Shown: piece by piece, positions 41,839 through 50,691 of the stretch
How positions within the stretch are numbered: the first letter of the stretch is position 1
Layout: each line of letters begins with the position of its first letter
Assembly: GCF_015207255.1 (NCBI RefSeq)
Contig: NZ_JADEXG010000030.1
Location: 1-57,066 of the forward strand
Source of the DNA: Vasconcelosia minhoensis LEGE 07310
Lineage (GTDB): Bacteria; Cyanobacteriota; Cyanobacteriia; Phormidesmidales; Phormidesmidaceae
DNA: 57,066 nt
Reading direction: 5' to 3'
Program-made: the position numbers and the translations under genes
The notes under the pieces: generated by a model
Told to the model about the DNA's origin: nothing
Seen by the model: only the letters and a program-made list of their open reading frames with translations
Databases searched by the model: none

Positions 41839-42444
41839 ATGAGCAAGGTTTTTGGGATCGGCTGGGCTAAGACTGGGACTTCGACCCTGGGCAAATGTTT
41901 TGAAATATTAGGCTTTGATCATCAAAGCCAGAATCTGGGATTAGCCAAAGATCTCGCTAAGCCTGACTTATCAAGAATCATGGCGTTAGCACAGGAAAAA
42001 GAAACATTTGAAGACTGGCCTTGGATTATCCTCTATAAAGAACTCGATCAGGCGTTTCCCGGCAGCCGATTTATTTTGACCCAACGAGAACCTGACCAGT
42101 GGATTCGAAGCTATAAAAACATGTTGGCAAATCAGGGGGGTGAGTCGGAAGAGCTGAATGAGATCCGCCGAATTCTCTATGGCCTCCCCTTTCCTCAGGT
42201 CTCAAGGGAAGCGATGATTCAGCGATATAGGCGTCACAATGATGAAGTTACAGATTATTTTCGCGACCGTTCGGATAGCTTGCTAGTCGTCAACTGGGGC
42301 AAGGGTGATGGTTGGAAAGAGCTCTGTGAGTTCTTGGATAAACCGATTCCAGCTCAGCCATTTCCCCACACCAACAAAGGAAAATACTATCGAAAAACGA
42401 TCTCGAGTCGGGTGCAGAACAAACTGAGGGCTTGGTTAAAATAG
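41839..42444 (+). CDS. Sulfotransferase family protein
   Basis: A 201-residue PAPS-dependent sulfotransferase-like protein. The 5'-phosphosulfate-binding loop is GWAKTGTSTLG at the N-terminus, and the 3'-phosphate loop is RFILTQREPDQWIRSYKN, as in the cyanobacterial sulfotransferase_3/D-type group. It could sulfate a polysaccharide, lipid or small molecule. It lies alone. A decayed coding-like stretch follows on the opposite strand. Confidence 0.83.
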   Translation: MSKVFGIGWAKTGTSTLGKCFEILGFDHQSQNLGLAKDLAKPDLSRIMALAQEKETFEDWPWIILYKELDQAFPGSRFILTQREPDQWIRSYKNMLANQGGESEELNEIRRILYGLPFPQVSREAMIQRYRRHNDEVTDYFRDRSDSLLVVNWGKGDGWKELCEFLDKPIPAQPFPHTNKGKYYRKTISSRVQNKLRAWLK

Positions 42445-42854
42445 CGCTGCGATACAAGAACACCTCGAAAGCCTTTTTGGGAACATAGCATTTGTGGCTT
42501 TGTCGCCGCCGCCCCTGACTACGCGGGTTGAGAAGGCCAAACTCATCATTTTTCCGATCTTTCCAAAACTGCACCACGGCCCTGGGGCCGGCGGATATCT
42601 TGAACCGGCTGGAGTCTCCCTAGATGAGGGCTTACCGAGATAGCGGCTCCGTTGAGAAAAATGCTGACATAGCCCCCAGCTGATCAGCCGATATAGATAA
42701 CCTAGGGGATGATAGAGGCTGCGGCCGATGGCCATGTCAAGCGCGATCGCGACCAGCAAAATCAGCGATCCCTTCCAGAGGAGGCTCCGGAAGCGCCTAA
42801 GCCTTAGAAAAGGTAATTCAGCCTGGACAGATTCAACATTGCACCGATGACTTG
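42445..42854 (-). pseudogene. Decayed coding-like region, unrecognised
   Basis: A minus-strand frame from about 42840 to 42436 reads through ELPFLRLRRFRSLLWKG, then a hydrophobic segment LILLVAIALDMAIG and HPLGYLYRLISWG before losing sense around 42600. It looks like the beginning of a membrane protein. A faint likeness to the N-terminus of CbiB/CobD exists, but I would not assign it. The upper strand has nothing convincing. Confidence 0.3.
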
Positions 42855-43067
42855 CTAAGAGGCTTCCGAAGCCCTAGGCGCAGACTGAAAGTCAATCTGC
42901 TTGTGATTGCCTGTACAGAAGGGCTGATTCTCAGAGGCACCACAGCGACAAAGCGCAATCACCTTTTGCTCTGCCGGGAACTCTCCTCCTTCAGCATCGA
43001 CGATGGAAACATCGCCCGTAATCCGAAAAGGACCATTGTCTGCCACCGCAATCTTTACATCAGCCAT
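42855..43067 (-). CDS. CDGSH iron-sulfur domain protein
   Basis: A 70-residue protein of the CDGSH (NEET-like) type. It has C40, C42, C51 and H55 (CRCGASENQPFCTGNHKQ), the 3Cys-1His set that holds a labile [2Fe-2S] cluster. The NGPFRITGDVSI part is the short N-terminal segment of the mini-CDGSH group. A role in redox sensing or iron-sulfur handling is likely. Start at 43067 (upstream Met 43082 adds five residues). Confidence 0.88.
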   Translation of the reverse strand: MADVKIAVADNGPFRITGDVSIVDAEGGEFPAEQKVIALCRCGASENQPFCTGNHKQIDFQSAPRASEAS

Positions 43068-43243
43068 AACCGTCTCTTTCACTCCTATTTTTTATTGATG
43101 TTTCATTGAGGATTGACGTTCATTCAAAAGTATAGGGTGAATGATTGAACCCAGTATGGAAATTACGGACGATACGAAAGCGATCGCGGCTGACCTCATC
43201 TTCCGCCTGTCCCACTGTCCGGTACTTATCCTCAAGTGAGCCG

Positions 43244-44212
43244 CTATGCCGCACTCATCTCCAGCATCTTCTGAATAGGCCGCAGGGCCGCAGTCTGAAC
43301 CTCAGCAGGCAGGGTAATCTCAGGACTGCGGTTTTTCATTGCTAGGTAGAGCTTTTCTAGCGTATTCAGCCGCATGTGGGGGCACTCGTTGCAGGCGCAG
43401 TTGTTCATCGGCGGGGCGGGAATGAATAGCTTCTCGGGGACCTGCTTCTCCATTTGGTGAATGATGCCTGGCTCGGTCACGACGATGAACTGATTACAGC
43501 TGCTCTGCTGCACATGCTTGAGCAGCGCTGTGGTTGACCCGACAAAGCTAGCGTGGCGCAGGACTGGCGCTTCGCATTCAGGATGGGCAATAATTTCAGC
43601 CTGGGGATACTCCATTTTGAGCTGAAGAATCTTTTTCTCAGAAAACGTTTCATGCACGATGCAGCTGCCCTGCCAGAGCACCATGTCGCGACCGGTCTGG
43701 GCCATGACGTAGCGACCTAAGTTGCGGTCGGGGGCAAAGATAATCGGCTGCTCGGGGGGAAGCTGATTCACTAGCTTAACCGCATTGGAACTGGTGCAAA
43801 TCAGGTCGCTCATCGCCTTGATCTCCGCCGTGCAGTTGATGTAGGAAATCACGAAGTGGTCGGGATGGGCCGCCTTAAACTTTGCGAAGGCCGCTGGCGG
43901 ACAGCTTTCTGCCAGGGAGCAGCCGGCCTCCAGGTCGGGCAGCAGCACCAGCTTATGGGGATTCAGTATTTTGGCGGTTTCAGCCATAAAGTGAACCCCG
44001 GCAAACACGATCACATCCGCATCGGTCGCCGCCGCCTGCTGCGAAAGCCCCAGCGAGTCGCCAATATAGTCAGCCACATCCTGGATCTCTGGTTCCTGGT
44101 AATAATGGGCTAAAATGACCGCGTTCAGGTCTTTTTTAAGCTGTTCGACAGCTGCAAATAGGTCTTTTGGCAGCGCAGTCGGCTGGGTGGGTCTGGGGGC
44201 AGTTGTAAACAC
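43244..44212 (-). CDS. nadA: Quinolinate synthase
   Basis: A 322-residue [4Fe-4S] enzyme that joins iminoaspartate and dihydroxyacetone phosphate in NAD synthesis. The family marks are [48 protein letters not shown] and the cluster ligand region [13 protein letters not shown]. Three conserved Cys are present. It is a complete frame. No nadB or nadC is in the window. Confidence 0.96.
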   Translation of the reverse strand: MFTTAPRPTQPTALPKDLFAAVEQLKKDLNAVILAHYYQEPEIQDVADYIGDSLGLSQQAAATDADVIVFAGVHFMAETAKILNPHKLVLLPDLEAGCSLAESCPPAAFAKFKAAHPDHFVISYINCTAEIKAMSDLICTSSNAVKLVNQLPPEQPIIFAPDRNLGRYVMAQTGRDMVLWQGSCIVHETFSEKKILQLKMEYPQAEIIAHPECEAPVLRHASFVGSTTALLKHVQQSSCNQFIVVTEPGIIHQMEKQVPEKLFIPAPPMNNCACNECPHMRLNTLEKLYLAMKNRSPEITLPAEVQTAALRPIQKMLEMSAA

Positions 44213-44394
44213 GGCGTCTTACCTTTATTGTATCAGCGCTTAAATGTTTGCCTTTTAATTATAGTCATTATTACCAAAATTGTGGGCTATTCCAGCGGTC
44301 AGTCTTAAAACCGGCACAGCTACGCCTAAGGTTTGCTGAGTCAGCGTCGTCTCAGTGTTATGTTGAGAAACGGTTTGCTGATTCAAGTTGCCCT

Positions 44395-45843
44395 ATGTTT
44401 TTGCTGCTGTCACTCCTATGGCAAGCGCCCAACCTGCCCCTGCCCCCCACTCGGCCGCTAGTGCTGGCTCAGCGTCAGCTGGTGACCCAGCCGCAGGAGG
44501 TGCGTCCGCTGCCGGGCGGGCTCGATCAGGTACCGGTGTTTAATGACAATAGCCCAGAGCGAATTGGGACGGAAGGCATCTTACTGTCCACCTTTCCTCG
44601 GCGCGGCAAATCCGAGCCCTCGGCTCACCTGGACTATGCCTTCAACGGTCGATTTGACCTGTTTTCGCACCACGTCGTACAGGGACAGTCGCCCACCGAT
44701 ATGCGGACGATGTTTCAAGGGATCATTGTCCATAACCCCAGCCGCCAGCCCGTAACGCTGACCCTGCGAGAGGCGGCGAGCTACCTCAGTCAGGATGCGC
44801 CCTGGCAGGAGCTAGCCTCGGTCGAGTCAAATCTGGCCAGTACTCGATTTGCCGGGCCGGGCAGCCGCCTGATGAACGATATTCTGCGGGACCGGCGACA
44901 GGCGAGCTGGCCTGCCCAGATCGAGATTCCGCCGGGGCAGAATCGGCTGCTGATGAATGTGCCGATTCCCCTGCGGCGGCTGAGCGTCGCGACGGATGGG
45001 ACGCTGCCGCCAGGGAGTCCGCTACTGCCGACGGCATCCAAGGCGGCTAGCAGCGAACCCCGGATCAACGGTCGCTCCACGTTAATGCGGCTGTCCAGTA
45101 ACGGCCCGCTCTATGTGGCCAGTCTGGCGATGTACGCGCCCCTTGGGGAAGACGGTGAAGAGCGGGTGCCAACGCTTCAGGAATGGCAGACGCTGCTGGT
45201 GCGGGGTGGACTAGCGGGTCCGCGCGATCGCGCCCCCACCCCACCCGGCTCCAGCGCTGACCCATTTCTCTACGGTCGCGTCGCGGGCGTGGCCCAGGGC
45301 TCCAGCTGGAATGCTACCCTCACCGATCCTGGCGACAGTCGGCTGACGATTCCGGCAGTGGGCGATCGCCTGTCTTACGTCTTGAGTACGCTAGAGCGCA
45401 ATACCTTTGGCACCGGCCAGATCCAGAGCGCGCCGATGCTGGCCCGCTACGCCGATACCGCCTACCGGGCCAACGGCAACTACGGGATTGAATACGACCT
45501 GAGGCTGCCGCTCTACAACGATAGCGAGCAAACTCAAACGGTATCGCTCTCGGTACAGACGCCGCTGCAAAATGAAACGCTGCGTGGCGAGCTCCAGTTT
45601 TTAGAATCGCCCGAATCGCGCGTGTTCTTTCGGGGTACGGTGCTGTTTATCTACCAAGATCGGGACGGTCGCCCTCGGGCTAGCTACACCCACCTGGTCC
45701 AAAATCGCGGGCAGCAGGGAGAACCCTTAGTACAGCTTGAGCTGGAGCCCGGCGATCGCAGTCTGGTGCAGGTGCAGTTTCTCTACCCGCCGGACGCGAC
45801 TCCGCCGCAGGTGCTGACGATTGAAACCCTGGCGAATGACTAG
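44395..45843 (+). CDS. DUF3370 domain-containing secreted protein
   Basis: A ~482-residue protein of the cyanobacterial DUF3370 family, which is of unknown function and probably in the periplasm or cell surface. The N-terminus from Met 44395 (FLLLSLLWQAPNLPLPPT) is a short signal-like segment. Family marks are PGGLDQVPVFNDNSPERIGT, RFDLFSHHV, MFQGIIVHNPSR and EYDLRLPLYNDSEQ. The frame opens at 44248, but the first ~50 residues look non-coding. It converges on a broken histidine kinase gene, overlapping by 4 bp. Confidence 0.85.
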   Translation: MFLLLSLLWQAPNLPLPPTRPLVLAQRQLVTQPQEVRPLPGGLDQVPVFNDNSPERIGTEGILLSTFPRRGKSEPSAHLDYAFNGRFDLFSHHVVQGQSPTDMRTMFQGIIVHNPSRQPVTLTLREAASYLSQDAPWQELASVESNLASTRFAGPGSRLMNDILRDRRQASWPAQIEIPPGQNRLLMNVPIPLRRLSVATDGTLPPGSPLLPTASKAASSEPRINGRSTLMRLSSNGPLYVASLAMYAPLGEDGEERVPTLQEWQTLLVRGGLAGPRDRAPTPPGSSADPFLYGRVAGVAQGSSWNATLTDPGDSRLTIPAVGDRLSYVLSTLERNTFGTGQIQSAPMLARYADTAYRANGNYGIEYDLRLPLYNDSEQTQTVSLSVQTPLQNETLRGELQFLESPESRVFFRGTVLFIYQDRDGRPRASYTHLVQNRGQQGEPLVQLELEPGDRSLVQVQFLYPPDATPPQVLTIETLAND

Positions 45844-46146
45844 CCCGGGCTAGGAACCGCGATCGGCTCAACCCTGGTTGCCCCCGAATTGGATACAGAC
45901 CCTTTCCCTTCCCCCGTGGGCGCGTCGCTGGGCTGCTGGATCGGAATCTGAATTAAAAATTCCGTGCCTGCCCCCAGCTGCGAGCGGCATTCCAGCTTGC
46001 CCTGGTGCCTTTCAACCACAATTTGATGGCTGATCGACATGCCGATACCGGTACCTTTGCCCACGGGTTTGGTGGTAAAGAAGGGATTGAAAAGTTTGTC
46101 GATGACGGCCTGGGGCATACCGGGGCCGTTATCTGCGATCGCGATT
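45840..46146 (-). pseudogene. Histidine kinase, 3' fragment only
   Basis: The minus frame reads IADNGPGMPQAVIDKLFNPF, then TTKPVGKGTGIGMSISHQIV and GAGTEFLIQIP: the N, G1 and G2 boxes of the ATPase domain of a sensor kinase. All upstream domains (sensor, His-box) are lost. At the HIP1 site 46135-46142 the sequence changes to a piece of the nuclease gene (46135-46197). Confidence 0.85.
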
Positions 46147-46197
46147 GGGCATATCCACCGCAATCACCTCTGTCCGGTCAATAACGCCGCTGAAGCA
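46135..46197 (-). pseudogene. Duplicated fragment of the downstream nuclease gene
   Basis: From the HIP1 octamer onward, 39 bases are identical to 47057-47095 inside the nuclease gene, and the next ~23 are related. On the minus strand it reads FSGVIDRTEVIAVDMPNRDR against SGITDRTEVIAVDMPNRDR in the full gene. It is a relic of a second nuclease copy joined to the kinase remnant. Confidence 0.85.
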
Positions 46198-46205
46198 ATT
46201 TATGG

Positions 46206-46219
46206 TAGCGCATACGCTA
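46206..46219. promoter_or_regulatory. Putative operator of the PIN/RHH toxin-antitoxin pair
   Basis: TAGCGCATACGCTA is a perfect 5-bp palindrome (TAGCG/CGCTA) centred 17 bp before the toxin ATG, followed by a half-site ATAGCGG. Such palindromes before toxin-antitoxin genes usually bind the antitoxin for autorepression. Confidence 0.5.
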
Positions 46220-46229
46220 TCATAGCGGT

Positions 46230-46652
46230 ATGCCGAATAAGCTCGTCATCGATACTAGCGTTATTATCAGTGCGCTAATTGGCCCGAGTGGTCCGAGTCG
46301 GGCACTGATTCGGCGCTGCTTCATGGGTGATTATCAACCTTTAATGGGAAATGCCCTGTTTAGCGAATATGAATCGGTTATAGGAAGAGACCGGGTACTT
46401 GCTCGATGCCCTTTAACCCAAACTGAGATACGGATTCTGCTCCAGTCCCTGATGAGCGTTAGCAAATGGATTTCTATCTACTACACCTGGAGACCCAACC
46501 TGAGAGACGAAGCCGACAATCATCTAATTGAGTTAGCAGTGGCTGGCAACGCTCAAATGATTGCTACTAACAATGTCAAATATTTTCAAAATTCTGAGCT
46601 GCTGTTTCCCAACTTGATAATTCTAAAACCAGAAGAAGTTCTGAGGAGATGA
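46230..46652 (+). CDS. PIN-domain toxin
   Basis: A 140-residue PIN-fold ribonuclease of the 'putative toxin component, PIN family' group. Acidic metal ligands are D8 (KLVIDTSVIISALIG), E46 and D93/D96 (LRDEADNHLIELAVAG), with a C-terminal N in MIATNNVKYF. It likely cuts RNA when freed from its antitoxin. The gene precedes its antitoxin, the reverse of the usual order, with an ATGA overlap. Confidence 0.88.
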   Translation: MPNKLVIDTSVIISALIGPSGPSRALIRRCFMGDYQPLMGNALFSEYESVIGRDRVLARCPLTQTEIRILLQSLMSVSKWISIYYTWRPNLRDEADNHLIELAVAGNAQMIATNNVKYFQNSELLFPNLIILKPEEVLRR

Positions 46653-46894
46653 CCGCTATGGCGACTTTGACCGTTCGTTTGCCCGATGATAAGCATGAGA
46701 GATTGAAGGAATTTGCCCAAAGCAGGGGGATCAGCGTCAATAAGCTGATTGAGGAGCTTTCTACGATTGCGCTGGCAGAATTTGATGCGTTTACCCGCTT
46801 TAAAGCCATGGCTGCGATTGGAGATCCAAATGAAGGGTTAAGGCTGCTTGAGAAATTGGATTTTTTGACCAGCCAAACCGATAGTCAAGCCTAG
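46649..46894 (+). CDS. Ribbon-helix-helix antitoxin
   Basis: An 81-residue protein (78 from Met 46658) with the RHH pattern ATLTVRLPDDKHERLKEFAQ, then GISVNKLIEELS, and a C-terminal acidic tail that would cover the toxin. It should bind the operator and neutralise the PIN toxin. Its ATG overlaps the toxin stop by 4 bp (ATGA). Confidence 0.83.
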   Translation: MTAMATLTVRLPDDKHERLKEFAQSRGISVNKLIEELSTIALAEFDAFTRFKAMAAIGDPNEGLRLLEKLDFLTSQTDSQA

Positions 46895-46930
46895 CTGCAA
46901 TCCTTTCCCCATTGGTCAACCATTGAAGAG

Positions 46931-47944
46931 TTAACCGCAGATTTTAGCCTCGATTATGGCCTGAATTTCGACTGGCACTGAGGATAGCAGGTCGTAACCG
47001 GTGGCGATTTCAATCCGGTCAACGGTGGTCTGGTAGGTTTGCCAGCTGGCGTCTACGCGATCGCGATTGGGCATATCCACCGCAATCACCTCTGTTCGAT
47101 CGGTGATGCCACTGACGCTAGCCGTTGGCGAATCCAGCACCACAATCACTTTCCAAATCCGACCCGGTACGGTCACCTCGCCCACTTTACCCCGCTCGCC
47201 ATAAACGCCGCCGATGACATAGAGCGACTTGCCTTCCCGAACCCGCTGCCGGGAATATTCTTCCAGCTCTTTCCAGGGACCACGATTGTTATCTGCGGTT
47301 TGCGGAAAGACGTTAGACATGAGAAAGGTGGCGGAGTTGTCCTGGGGGCTGCGGGTGCGATCTCCCGACGGCACCATATGACCGCGATCGTAGCCAGAAC
47401 CGCGATAGGCCGTGGGCAGGACGGGTGGGAATTCCTTGGGCAGGCCGCTGTCGGGGCGGAAGTCATCCTGGCGGTCGGTTTGGCCTAGCCAGCTGCGGTT
47501 GACCAGCCAGCTGGCCCAGATCAGGGAAGCGCGATCGCGATCATAGGCCAGCACATACTGCTCTCGCTCGATCAGATAGTTGCCAACGTAGGTTTTGCCC
47601 GCGTGGCTGGGATTGCCCAGCGCCAGATGCGAGCTGGGCGAAACGTAGGTCAGCGGTTCCAACGGCCGTGTCGCCAGCGGTAGCGCTTCGCAGGCTCTGC
47701 CGTTGCCGTCTCGATCTAGGCCGTAGGGGTCACCGCGAACGGCGTCGAGCACCGCCTGGGCCAGCGGCTGGCTAATCAGGTCGCCACAGTCGCAGTCATC
47801 ATCGACGCAGGGCGGCAGGCTGGCGCGGGGATTGGCCCCAGCTGAAAAGAGGCTGCAATGGGTGGTCAGCAGAGCCAGCGGCAGGAGCAGCAAACGCCTC
47901 GGCCGGCCAGCTCGTTTAGACTTACGCGTTGGTTCAGTTTGCAT
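46931..47944 (-). CDS. DNA/RNA non-specific endonuclease with Excalibur-like domain
   Basis: A 337-residue secreted nuclease. The N-terminus has a basic stretch and a hydrophobic signal (RLLLLPLALLTTHCSLFSAG). Residues ~45-85 hold an Excalibur-type calcium motif (DPYGLDRDGNGRACEAL). The catalytic NUC1 domain has YDRGHMVPSGDRT (DRGH motif) and the magnesium Asn in TADNNRGPWKELEE. It degrades DNA or RNA outside the cell or in the periplasm. A piece of this gene is repeated at 46135-46197. Confidence 0.9.
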   Translation of the reverse strand: MQTEPTRKSKRAGRPRRLLLLPLALLTTHCSLFSAGANPRASLPPCVDDDCDCGDLISQPLAQAVLDAVRGDPYGLDRDGNGRACEALPLATRPLEPLTYVSPSSHLALGNPSHAGKTYVGNYLIEREQYVLAYDRDRASLIWASWLVNRSWLGQTDRQDDFRPDSGLPKEFPPVLPTAYRGSGYDRGHMVPSGDRTRSPQDNSATFLMSNVFPQTADNNRGPWKELEEYSRQRVREGKSLYVIGGVYGERGKVGEVTVPGRIWKVIVVLDSPTASVSGITDRTEVIAVDMPNRDRVDASWQTYQTTVDRIEIATGYDLLSSVPVEIQAIIEAKICG

Positions 47945-48000
47945 TGAGCCTGGAGGTTTTATAGAATTTTCAGCCTGAAGAAAACTTTACTGAACGGCAC

Positions 48001-48041
48001 CCGCTATGGCAGTCTGCCCAAAGCGGCGACTGCCATAGCGG
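48001..48041. repeat. Perfect 13-bp inverted repeat upstream of sodN
   Basis: CCGCTATGGCAGT (48001-48013) and ACTGCCATAGCGG (48029-48041) are exact inverted copies with a 15-bp loop, in the divergent nuclease/sodN gap. It may be an operator for both genes, or a small dispersed repeat. Confidence 0.65.
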
Positions 48042-48174
48042 CTGAGTAGAGCAAACTTGCCCCATCTGCTCTAAAGTCACGGCTAGAGAAAGAATCGGTA
48101 TACTGGACGATTGAAACCTGGCTTCAAACCTTTTAAACTTGATACATTCACGCTATAAGAGCAAAATTCAATTG

Positions 48175-48666
48175 ATGACTATGCCCATAACTATGCTAGA
48201 ACAAGCAATCTCAAACCTTAAGGCGTGGCTGCCTGCCCCGGCTGTCCACGCGCACTGCGATGGTCCCTGTGGTGTGTACGACCCGTCCTCGGCTCGGATT
48301 GCCGCTGAAGCCGTCCTCTCCATGACCAAAAAAATTATGGATTTGGAGCCGCCAGCGTCGGGCGATCAGGCGGCTATGGTGACTTACGAAAATACCATGT
48401 CGCGCTACATCGCGATTAAAGAGGAGCAGGCGCAGATTACTAAGGACGAGGTGCTAATCCTCTGGACGGACTATTTCAAGCCGGTTCACTTGGAAAAGTA
48501 TCCCGACCTGCATGACACCTTCTGGAAGACAGCAAAGCTCTGCTCCTCCTGCAAGGTTGAGGTCAGCACGCAGCACGCCCAGGAGCTGATGGAATCGGTG
48601 CAGAAGATCCACAATATCTTCTGGGCCACCAAAGAACGGGATGTTTCCTGGTATACCGCTAGCTAG
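48175..48666 (+). CDS. sodN: Nickel superoxide dismutase
   Basis: A 163-residue Ni-SOD precursor. The nickel hook HCDGPCGVYDP begins at residue 27, after a 26-residue propeptide (LKAWLPAPAVHA) removed by SodX. The new N-terminal His and the two Cys bind Ni. The remainder matches the four-helix subunit (MVTYENTMSRYIAIKEEQAQ). I chose ATG 48175; Met 48181 and 48193 are alternatives, and TTG 48139 is unlikely. sodX follows 59 bp on. Confidence 0.95.
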   Translation: MTMPITMLEQAISNLKAWLPAPAVHAHCDGPCGVYDPSSARIAAEAVLSMTKKIMDLEPPASGDQAAMVTYENTMSRYIAIKEEQAQITKDEVLILWTDYFKPVHLEKYPDLHDTFWKTAKLCSSCKVEVSTQHAQELMESVQKIHNIFWATKERDVSWYTAS

Positions 48667-48686
48667 ATAATCGCGATCGCACCCCC

Positions 48687-48719
48687 ATCCCGCAGCGCTC
48701 ACCGCCCTGCGGGATTTTT
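48687..48719 (+). terminator. Terminator or attenuator between sodN and sodX
   Basis: ATCCCGCAG, an 11-nt loop and CTGCGGGAT form a 9-bp stem followed by TTTTTG. It lies inside the 59-bp sodN-sodX gap, so it would lower sodX expression relative to sodN. Confidence 0.75.
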
Positions 48720-48725
48720 GCTTGT

Positions 48726-49106
48726 ATGTCCATTCCCCCCGCTAGCTTTACTGAATACGCCCTCTGGCTGCTAGGCCGCCGCCGCCTGTTCACCATATTC
48801 AACGAGTCCATGCAGCCGACCCTGAAGCCAGGGGATAAGGTGTTTGTAGACCCCAGTTGGCAGGCCCGACAGTCGCTGAAGCCGGGGGATATTGCGATCG
48901 CGCATCACCCTTTCCAGCCCAACCTCAAGCTGATTAAGCGAGTCCAGGACGTTTTCTACGACGGCAGCTACTATCTAGTTAGCGATAACGCCTCTGAGCT
49001 AACCGCCCAAGACAGCCGCAAATTTGGCCCAGTTGCCCCCAATCTCATCATTGGCCGCGTAACCAGCTTTTTTTACAGGTCAGAGAACAAACTCAATCTC
49101 TCCTAA
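48726..49106 (+). CDS. sodX: Nickel-type superoxide dismutase maturation protease
   Basis: A 126-residue S26-type peptidase (signal-peptidase fold) that cleaves the Ni-SOD propeptide. Catalytic Ser28 is in FNESMQPTLKPGDKV and Lys71 in KLIKRVQDV. It lacks the usual membrane anchor. The linkage to sodN confirms the role. Confidence 0.94.
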   Translation: MSIPPASFTEYALWLLGRRRLFTIFNESMQPTLKPGDKVFVDPSWQARQSLKPGDIAIAHHPFQPNLKLIKRVQDVFYDGSYYLVSDNASELTAQDSRKFGPVAPNLIIGRVTSFFYRSENKLNLS

Positions 49107-49152
49107 TTGATAGGATTGATAGGTTCGCAATGTATGATCTGCGTTGTGGTGG

Positions 49153-49761
49153 TCATGTTAGTGATTCCGGTAGTTGTCTCAATGCTAGAATTTGAGCGGT
49201 GCTTAAGGTGAAGTCAGGAATAATTGTCGATTTGATTGGCGTGCTTTCGGTGTAAACGGTATCTTCGTATTGGCCATTTACCCATAGGCATAGTGTGGTC
49301 TGCTGCATTTCTGGACCGACAATCCAATATTCTGTGATTCCTCGGGCAGCGTATTCGGTACGCTTGTGACGGTAGTCGCGGTCGCGATTTTCCTGCCCTG
49401 GAGAAACCACTTCCACCACCAAAACCGGCGGCGGCATATCGTAGGTAATCGTATTTCTGCGCTGACCTGCTAGGGCGGCATAGCCCGCTTCACTCAGAAC
49501 AGTCAAGTCGGGCAGACGCACCTTTGCTCTTCTGCCACTGACGGCGATCTCTAGATCTTTAAGATTAATCAGCACGATGGGGACATACTTTGCCAGCTCC
49601 AGCATCAGCAGCTTAGCCAGCTTGCAGTTCTCAGGCGACTCAGTCGGCATTGCTACTAGCTCACCGTTCACCAGCTCATAGCGGGTATCGGTGCCATCGT
49701 CATAGGCCAGATAGTCGGCCAGCGTCAGCAGTTTAAAGGGGCTGGGTGTAGCTGGCGTCAT
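49153..49761 (-). CDS. Uma2-family endonuclease, overlapping DUF2442
   Basis: A 202-residue Uma2 protein. Markers are [47 protein letters not shown]. Start at 49761 (ATG) is inside the end of the DUF2442 gene (29-bp overlap); the frame runs upstream to 49872 without conserved sequence. It resembles the tandem Uma2 pair at 10-11.6 kb, notably in [20 protein letters not shown]. Confidence 0.87.
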   Translation of the reverse strand: MTPATPSPFKLLTLADYLAYDDGTDTRYELVNGELVAMPTESPENCKLAKLLMLELAKYVPIVLINLKDLEIAVSGRRAKVRLPDLTVLSEAGYAALAGQRRNTITYDMPPPVLVVEVVSPGQENRDRDYRHKRTEYAARGITEYWIVGPEMQQTTLCLWVNGQYEDTVYTESTPIKSTIIPDFTLSTAQILALRQLPESLT

Positions 49762-50017
49762 AGCGAGGTAAGGGCTGTTTAGCAATGAGGGAACAAAGCA
49801 CGTCGGGGTCGAGGTCGGCATGATTAGGCCAGCAGACGGTACCCAGGTCAGGGTTGACGGTGACCTGGGCAAAGTAGGCAGATACCTTCAAAGGCTCAAA
49901 AATGCCAGTAAATTTAACCAATTTTTGAATATTAACGATGCCCTCAATGCCATCTTCGAAAGTGAGGTGCAGACAATAATCCTTTAAAGGCTGAACAGCG
50001 ACAATGTTTTTCAACAT
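49733..50017 (-). CDS. DUF2442 domain-containing protein
   Basis: A 94-residue protein with the DUF2442 pattern: [39 protein letters not shown] and HADLDPDVL. It overlaps Uma2 by 29 bp, the same arrangement as the DUF2442-Uma2 overlap at 3.3-4.1 kb. It could be an antitoxin-like partner of the nuclease, which is inference. Confidence 0.82.
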   Translation of the reverse strand: MLKNIVAVQPLKDYCLHLTFEDGIEGIVNIQKLVKFTGIFEPLKVSAYFAQVTVNPDLGTVCWPNHADLDPDVLCSLIAKQPLPRYDASYTQPL

Positions 50018-50145
50018 GGGTTACTCCAGGGACTGGAATTTTTCTGAAGGGTTCAAACATCAGCGCGGGATTATAGTCAAACCTTAGCAAACCTGAGCAG
50101 ATAGGATAAATTTAATGGATTACGCGACAGAGCGGGAGCAGCGCG

Positions 50146-50691
50146 GTGACAGCCCTAGCGAAATGGACGGTGGATGACTACCATCGGCTGATTGACAGCG
50201 GCATTCTCAGTCAGCGTCGGGTTGAGCTGCTGCAAGGAGACCTGATTGAGATGGCACCGGAAGGCCCAGGCCATGCCTACACGACTGAATCCGGCACGAG
50301 CTATCTGCGGGCCCAGCTGAAGCATCGAGCTGTAGTGCGAGAAGCGCACCCGATTACGCTGGCCCAGTCTGAACCTCAGCCCGATATCGCCGTTGTCCAG
50401 CCGCCGCGCGATCGCTATAGAGAGCGCCATCCTTCAGCAGCAGAGATTTTTTGGCTAATTGAGGTCGCCCAATCGACCCTGGCCTATGACCTGGGCGAAA
50501 AGAAGCGAGTCTATGCCACAGCCGGGATTCCAGAATACTGGGTGATAGACCTGGCAAATCGCCAAATTTTTCGGTTTAGCGACCCGCTGGGTGAAACCTA
50601 TGGGACTGAGCTGCGAGTGAGTCAGGGCAGCCTCCGGCCCGTCGCGTTTCCTGAGCTAGACCTGCAAGTCGGACAGTTTTTCAGCGGCTAG
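50146..50691 (+). CDS. Uma2-family endonuclease
   Basis: A 181-residue Uma2 protein: WTVDDYHRLIDSGILSQRRV, the active-site Asp in PDIAVVQPPR and Glu in WLIEVAQSTLAYD, then GIPEYWVIDL. GTG 50146 opens the frame; ATG 50115 is out of frame. It converges on the methyltransferase gene, overlapping by 11 bp. Confidence 0.86.
   Translation: MTALAKWTVDDYHRLIDSGILSQRRVELLQGDLIEMAPEGPGHAYTTESGTSYLRAQLKHRAVVREAHPITLAQSEPQPDIAVVQPPRDRYRERHPSAAEIFWLIEVAQSTLAYDLGEKKRVYATAGIPEYWVIDLANRQIFRFSDPLGETYGTELRVSQGSLRPVAFPELDLQVGQFFSG

Noticed and set aside
42445-42854. CbiB/CobD-like N-terminus
   Set aside because: Only one hydrophobic helix and a HPLG motif match; the rest is meaningless, so no gene name is justified.
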